A DNA stretch of 64,000 nucleotides from JBBBNV01 sp037137075 (GTDB lineage: Bacteria > Bacillota > Bacilli > Paenibacillales > NBRC-103111): the NCBI RefSeq assembly GCF_037137075.1, contig NZ_JBBBNV010000024.1, positions 1-64,000 of the forward strand, in the 5' to 3' direction. Position 1 is the first letter of the stretch, and each line of letters starts with the position of its first letter. The notes under the pieces were generated by a model, which did not search any database, had not been told where the DNA came from, and worked only from the letters and a program-made list of their open reading frames with translations. This document shows positions 59,559-64,000 of this stretch, in pieces. Both the position numbers and the translations under genes were made by a program.

Positions 59559-61799
59559 CTACACATCCGTACGGCTGATAAGCTCAATTTCGTGCTCCCC
59601 GGAAAACACCAGCCCGTACGGCGGAATGACAATATCGCCGTCGGAGTCCTTCCGGAAGCCCTTTCCTTCGGCAGACAGCCACAAATCCTGGATATAGCTA
59701 ATCCCGGAGATACGGTGAATCGCTTCATACACATCCGCTTTGTATACCGTGCGGCCAAACAGCCAGCCATCCGTTCCATCCGTATAGTCAAAAGGCTGAA
59801 GCAGCCGTTTGAGCGATTGGATTAATTGGGATGCGTCCTCTTTCAGGTAAGGCTCCACCACAACTACGGCATGCACGGTAATTTTGATATATTCCGGAGG
59901 CATGACATGCACTTCCGTCGTGAGCAGCCGGTACCGATTCAGATGGCGCCTCACGGTCTCCATGAAGCCCGGGCTGGGCACTGGCTTGGATGACGGGCTG
60001 TACGGCACCGCAACCACGGTTAAATGTCCCGGGGCCTGTTCTCCCGAGTCCTGCCGCATTCCCGGCTTAAACAGCGGAATCGCCTTTGCCCGGGCGACAC
60101 GCACATTGGGCGTGGACAATGCAAGACGCTCCACGTCATCCGCCGTTACAGCCGTAAGCGGGTGCTGCTGCTCCAGACGGGCTCGATGCTTCGCATCCTC
60201 CAGCGTTTCCGCGTTGCGGCCGCCTGCGGCTTCATACGGATTGTCCGGCGTAATTCCGTCCATGGCGAACGCCGGATCTTCAAACCGATCAATCCGGTGC
60301 GGCTTAATGTTGCCTTGATCTCCGCCCCCCAAAGCGCAAGAAATAATACAAATGTTCTGCATCCCTTCGGCAGGAATATCCGGTACCTGCCCATGCTCAT
60401 TGTCGCTGAAACGGATTTCACCGGTTGCCGCATCCAGCATATAGTGCCGGTCATTGGGCTTGGAGCTGTCGAAGTCGTCTACTCTCGTCCAGTCCTCCCA
60501 GACCATACCCTTCCCCGGAATCCATTCCCCTACCTGCAGCATCAAGCGCGCCGGAAGAAGATGCGGCTTTTCCAGGCGAAAGGTTTGGTACGGAAGCCCG
60601 TTAGAAGCACCCAGCCAGCGGATGTCTTCGAATTCAGGGCGGTACGAGATGACACGAACACAACGGAAGCCCTCCGGCACGGCGTGGCCCTGTTGCCCGT
60701 CTCCGAACCGGATGCGGACCAAGCCCTCCCGGGGCAGACGCTCCACTTCGTAGCAGCAGGCCTCGGCAGGACAAGCAGATAAAGCATCCGTCTCCTCCCA
60801 ATCTATCCAGCTGCCATCCGGTTGACGAACCTGCACCCGCACAAGCCCGAAGCAGCTTAACGCATCGCTGAGCTCCACGGAAAAATTGGCCGCTTCCCCG
60901 CAATCGAACTCGTATACGGCACTGAGTGTTTCCTGCTGTATCGCAGTTGCCGTGCTTAACAGCACCGTCTCCACCCGGGGAGGCAGCTCGTACCCGGCTT
61001 CATCCAGCGTGCAGCAAAGCCAGTAGCGGCTTTTGTCATGAGCGGGGTGAATGACCGTTGGCTGCATCAGGCTGGGCAGGACAAAGCTCACGGAACCGCT
61101 GTGGCTGAAATCCTTTGTCCCGTCTTGGATAAGCGGCAGCCGATTCCACAAGCCGCCCGTCTCTGTCTCCCCGCCAAAATAAGTCCAGGATACCCGGCCT
61201 GACGGAACAAAGGCCGAGGCGGCATCCACGACCAGCGGTATGGGATATTTGTCAAACAGCTGCACATGAAGCGAGATTGGGGTATCGGCAGGCAGGGGCT
61301 GATCAAAGCCGAGATACAGGCGGCTTCCCTGGGCGGCTTGCGTTCCAAAAGCATAAAAAGAAACTCCGGCCCCCTCATTGGAAGGCGTCATATCGTAGGC
61401 CTCTGCCCCTGCGCGGACCAGCACCTTGTCCACATTTGCAGCTACCAGCACCTGTCTTTCCTCCAGCTCAAACGGCAAATTTCCAGCGAGCAGCCTTGTT
61501 CCGCGGGGAAGCACCATTTGGCGCTGAACTCCATGAAATCTGACGCCTACTCTGGATTGCGCCGCATCACGCTGGCGGATACCGAGCAGCTTTAAGTATT
61601 TACGCTCATGCTTTTCCGTGATCCGATCGAGATAATACTGCTGCATCTCCACCAGCCAGGCCAGCATCTCCATCATGGTTATTCCGGGATCATGCGCATT
61701 TTCGTCTGTCCAGGAAGGGAAGATGGCGGGAATTGCTTTCCGTGCATCCTGCACCATCTGTTCGAACAGCCGGTCATCCAAATTCGGCAGCGGCAGCAT
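59559..61799 (-). CDS. gpJ-like baseplate assembly protein
   Basis: The product of about 746 residues matches the putative baseplate assembly family related to phage P2 gpJ and to Afp11-type proteins of contractile injection systems. The N-terminus is LPLPNLDDRLFEQMVQDARK and then PSWTDENAHDPGITMMEMLAWLVEMQQYYLDRI, typical of the family. Further on, RIRFGDGQQGHAVPEG and a late ALSTPNVRVARAKAIP segment match the J-like core. The ATG at 61799 with AAGGGGG is preferred; an ATG at 61844 is an alternative. No propeller or enzyme domain is fused. Confidence 0.85.
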   Translation of the reverse strand: MLPLPNLDDRLFEQMVQDARKAIPAIFPSWTDENAHDPGITMMEMLAWLVEMQQYYLDRITEKHERKYLKLLGIRQRDAAQSRVGVRFHGVQRQMVLPRGTRLLAGNLPFELEERQVLVAANVDKVLVRAGAEAYDMTPSNEGAGVSFYAFGTQAAQGSRLYLGFDQPLPADTPISLHVQLFDKYPIPLVVDAASAFVPSGRVSWTYFGGETETGGLWNRLPLIQDGTKDFSHSGSVSFVLPSLMQPTVIHPAHDKSRYWLCCTLDEAGYELPPRVETVLLSTATAIQQETLSAVYEFDCGEAANFSVELSDALSCFGLVRVQVRQPDGSWIDWEETDALSACPAEACCYEVERLPREGLVRIRFGDGQQGHAVPEGFRCVRVISYRPEFEDIRWLGASNGLPYQTFRLEKPHLLPARLMLQVGEWIPGKGMVWEDWTRVDDFDSSKPNDRHYMLDAATGEIRFSDNEHGQVPDIPAEGMQNICIISCALGGGDQGNIKPHRIDRFEDPAFAMDGITPDNPYEAAGGRNAETLEDAKHRARLEQQHPLTAVTADDVERLALSTPNVRVARAKAIPLFKPGMRQDSGEQAPGHLTVVAVPYSPSSKPVPSPGFMETVRRHLNRYRLLTTEVHVMPPEYIKITVHAVVVVEPYLKEDASQLIQSLKRLLQPFDYTDGTDGWLFGRTVYKADVYEAIHRISGISYIQDLWLSAEGKGFRKDSDGDIVIPPYGLVFSGEHEIELISRTDV

Positions 61800-61980
61800 A
61801 CCGTCACCCCCTTGTTTCAATCTGGCCCATTGCGGCTCTTCCATTCAGCTGTCCTTCGCCTTTTACAGGGCCAAGGCCCCTACAGAAGCGAGTAAAAAGG
61901 ATAGCGGACCGGTGACCCGGTGATCGTGATAGCTCCCTCTTATCCAGTCCAATCAACGGCCTCGCCGTCTTCCGTTATAC

Positions 61981-64000
61981 TCACAGGGGCTCGACTACTA
62001 CCTTATGTATACCGCTGATAATCATCCCGTGCGGAACTGAGCCTATCGCATCCGGGCGCATCTCTATACGTTCGCCGTCCTCCAGCCGGAACACGGACAT
62101 CGACAGCTTCACTACATGATGCAGGCTGCCAATCGATTTCAGCAGCGCATAAAACATGGACACGTGCAGCGCTTGCCCGATTTGCCAGCCCTTGCCGTCG
62201 AAATTGCCGTGATTCGGATCAAGGAACCGTTTGATTTTATCCAGCGCCAGCCTTTCCGTCGGTACAACCGCCTCCAGCTCCTTTACCGCCAGCTCCGCAT
62301 ATAAGCTGATTTCCAGATAAGCGGGCTCAATGACCTGGATGCTGCCGGGCTGGGCCACGGCATATGCGGCGCGCTGACGAAGCGCCTGCTCCACCTGCTT
62401 TTTCAAGTCCGGGAAAAATAGTGCCGCATCCCGTCCATTCCGCGGAAATACAACCAGCGTCATGCAGCCGTGCTGCGGTTCCAAACGCACATTCAAGCCG
62501 GGCAAACATTTTACTTTGGCAATGTTGGGATGCGCTTCGCGGGCCAGCCATTCAAAGTCCTCGACGGTGACGGCACGTCCCCGGTGCTGCACCTGCTTGG
62601 GGCCCCGCCGCAGCGCGTCGTTCAGCGCCTCGGAGTCACAGCCGCCTGTGGCCGGCTCCGGATTCGACACCGATTGGATGAAGGCGAACGAATTCAGCAG
62701 GCTCGATATTTGACCTGCACCCACATTGCCGACGGCACCGCCGCCGACGCGGTAATGCACCTTAACCTTTTCTTCTCCTGTACCCGGCAAAGCCTTTCCT
62801 TGTCTCCCGTCGCCAAACCGCAGGCGGCCAGTGGAGCGGTCGATGATATAATGGCGGTCGTACGGGCCCGATGCCAGAAAATGCTCAACAGGGACATAGC
62901 GGACCCAGCATCTTTGCAAATAGCCTTCCGAGTCGCGGATGGCCTCCAGCTGATGCTTCGCTTCCTCCAGGCGCCGGATGTCCTCCTCCGTGACATCTGC
63001 AGTCTCGTCGACCCACACCTCTTCCGACAAAATCGGCGCTTGAGACAGCACGAACGCCTCCCGGTTCAAGCCAAGCGGATCAAAGACATCGGATTTTTCG
63101 GCAATCTCTCCGCGAATCGTTTCCTGCTGCACCACCTGAATCGTGTTGGCATAAATGCCGTATGTACGGGGCAGCGGAGCGCCGCCTTCGGCAGCTTCAT
63201 ATTTGTTGTCCCGGTTAACCGCCCTAATCCAGTACAGCTCCCGGCCGAACAGCTGCATACGGGCCATATCCATCGGTCCGGCAAACTGAACCGTTCCGCT
63301 CTGCGTGAAGCCTTTCGTGGCGTCCACCGTTTTCAGAGGCGCCCATTCGCCGTCCATCCCCCGCTGCCGCAGCACCTCCCACTCAATGAAGGGCACTTCC
63401 TCCCCCAGACGCTTTTGAGGCTGAAGCGAGAAATAAAGGCTGATCGGGCCTCGGACCGGGGGCAGCTCAAAGCCGAAATACAAAGCCGGAGCTTCGCCGG
63501 GCAGCTGATAAAACGGTGTAAACGGCAATCCGCCTAACGCCGCCTCCCGGCTCCGGTCCAGCCACTGCACATTATTGACAGTCAAGCAGCTGTCCGGCGC
63601 TTTTTCCGGCATGTCATAGGCATAATCCATCCGCACCTGCTCCACCCATGGAGCGTGATAGACTGCGTTTGGAGAATAAGCATTCTCAACATGAACAATT
63701 CTAGCGCGAATCCAATAATTCCACTCGGAATTAACAAAGGTTTCCTGCAAATCATCCGGGCACCGGAAGCCAAACTGCTGCAGCCCGGCCTCATGCGGCT
63801 GATAAAATACCGTCTCCGCTGTTTTGGGCACAGGCAGCCGGACCCATGTCTGACCGTTCCAATATTCCCACATGACCTTGGCAGCGGTTACCGGATCAGG
63901 AATATCCGCCTTGTCCACCTCGGACCGCTTCATAATCATTTTCCAGTTTATTTCCGGAGGCTTGTCGGGCAGCAGCCGGTGCTCGCGGCCGTCCAGGTTG
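61981..64000 (-). CDS. gpJ-like baseplate assembly protein, partial (5' end beyond window)
   Basis: This second J-like protein is cut by the right edge. The frame continues without a stop from the ATG at 63939 to base 64000 (NLDGREHRLLPDKPPEINWK), so the true start lies outside the window. At least 672 residues are seen. The family core is visible as GRLRFGDGRQGKALPG, VGGGAVGNVGAGQI, VTVEDFEWLAREAHPNIAKV and a C-terminal LEISLYAELAVKELEAV segment. A large beta-rich N-terminal half (MWEYWNGQTWVRLPV) precedes it. It is upstream of the J-like gene at 59559 by about 180 bases, in the same direction. Two unequal J-like genes in a row are usual in contractile injection loci. Confidence 0.85.
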   Translation of the reverse strand, partial: NLDGREHRLLPDKPPEINWKMIMKRSEVDKADIPDPVTAAKVMWEYWNGQTWVRLPVPKTAETVFYQPHEAGLQQFGFRCPDDLQETFVNSEWNYWIRARIVHVENAYSPNAVYHAPWVEQVRMDYAYDMPEKAPDSCLTVNNVQWLDRSREAALGGLPFTPFYQLPGEAPALYFGFELPPVRGPISLYFSLQPQKRLGEEVPFIEWEVLRQRGMDGEWAPLKTVDATKGFTQSGTVQFAGPMDMARMQLFGRELYWIRAVNRDNKYEAAEGGAPLPRTYGIYANTIQVVQQETIRGEIAEKSDVFDPLGLNREAFVLSQAPILSEEVWVDETADVTEEDIRRLEEAKHQLEAIRDSEGYLQRCWVRYVPVEHFLASGPYDRHYIIDRSTGRLRFGDGRQGKALPGTGEEKVKVHYRVGGGAVGNVGAGQISSLLNSFAFIQSVSNPEPATGGCDSEALNDALRRGPKQVQHRGRAVTVEDFEWLAREAHPNIAKVKCLPGLNVRLEPQHGCMTLVVFPRNGRDAALFFPDLKKQVEQALRQRAAYAVAQPGSIQVIEPAYLEISLYAELAVKELEAVVPTERLALDKIKRFLDPNHGNFDGKGWQIGQALHVSMFYALLKSIGSLHHVVKLSMSVFRLEDGERIEMRPDAIGSVPHGMIISGIHKVVVEPL

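Noticed and set aside
62470..63537. 355-residue open frame opposite the J-like baseplate gene
   Set aside because: It is a shadow frame; the minus-strand frame has the family motifs and continues through the window edge.
55659..64000. Ordinary prophage
   Set aside because: No capsid, packaging, lysis or integration genes are seen in the visible part; however, the right flank is missing, so this is only a provisional rejection.
1..64000. CRISPR arrays, rRNA and tRNA genes, complete insertion sequences
   Set aside because: No regularly spaced repeats, no conserved rRNA or tRNA blocks and no transposase genes were recognised on reading through the window.

Overview
The window reads as a piece of the chromosome of a Gram-positive, spore-forming Firmicute, most likely Paenibacillus or a close relative. 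The evidence is Bacillus-type Shine-Dalgarno sites (AGGAGG-like), frequent TTG and GTG starts, SigA-like promoters, a YjcZ-type tiny sporulation protein, a small RelQ-type alarmone synthetase, YugP, DUF309, GltC-like and YolD proteins, a secreted protein with a copper-amine-oxidase-N domain, and matches to the Firmicute GlnR/TnrA and LexA boxes. No rRNA, tRNA, CRISPR array or intact insertion sequence was seen. The sequence is gene dense, and most stretches of more than 300 bases without a gene hold promoters or terminators.

Layout from left to right. 0.3-8.2 kb: queuosine precursor genes queE and queC, two paralogous RsmB/NOP-type RNA methyltransferases, an RsuA-like pseudouridine synthase, a HAD phosphatase and a 30-residue YjcZ-like protein. 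8.3-14 kb: a membrane thiol-disulfide protein, then a minus-strand run pyrD - relQ - DUF309 - three-gene ABC-2 exporter. 14.1-21.9 kb: an envelope and signalling block with an L,D-transpeptidase, a secreted NHL-repeat protein, a FecR-domain protein and a divergent CHASE2 adenylate cyclase. 22-28.7 kb: ferredoxin, DNA polymerase IV, citramalate synthase, a ResA-like protein, an MFS transporter and a JAMM peptidase. 28.7-37 kb: an ammonium transporter operon (amt - DUF294 nucleotidyltransferase - DEDDh exonuclease) with a GlnR/TnrA-type box, then MerR plus YugP, rhomboid plus a GltC-like LysR regulator, tpx and a DUF1499 protein. 37.5-45.3 kb: a galactose (Leloir) operon, ROK repressor - galK - galE - galT, continued after a 371-bp gap by a mutarotase-like protein and a PfkB sugar kinase. 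45.4-51.6 kb: a DNA-damage-flavoured block with an SRAP protein, an uncharacterised gene behind two LexA-like boxes, an ABC exporter, a second Y-family polymerase and a YolD-like partner.

51.9-64 kb: a PAS-HTH regulator and a GGDEF-EAL protein face the 3' end of a phage-tail-like (contractile-injection-type) baseplate operon on the minus strand. This operon has two gpJ-like baseplate proteins, a tail-protein-I homologue whose N-terminal half looks like a beta-propeller, and a fourth conserved protein. It runs off the right edge, so sheath, tube, spike and ATPase genes, if present, lie beyond base 64000. It is the best candidate in the window for an unusual system. The envelope/cyclase block, the GlnR-amt-DUF294 operon and the LexA-controlled unknown gene come next.
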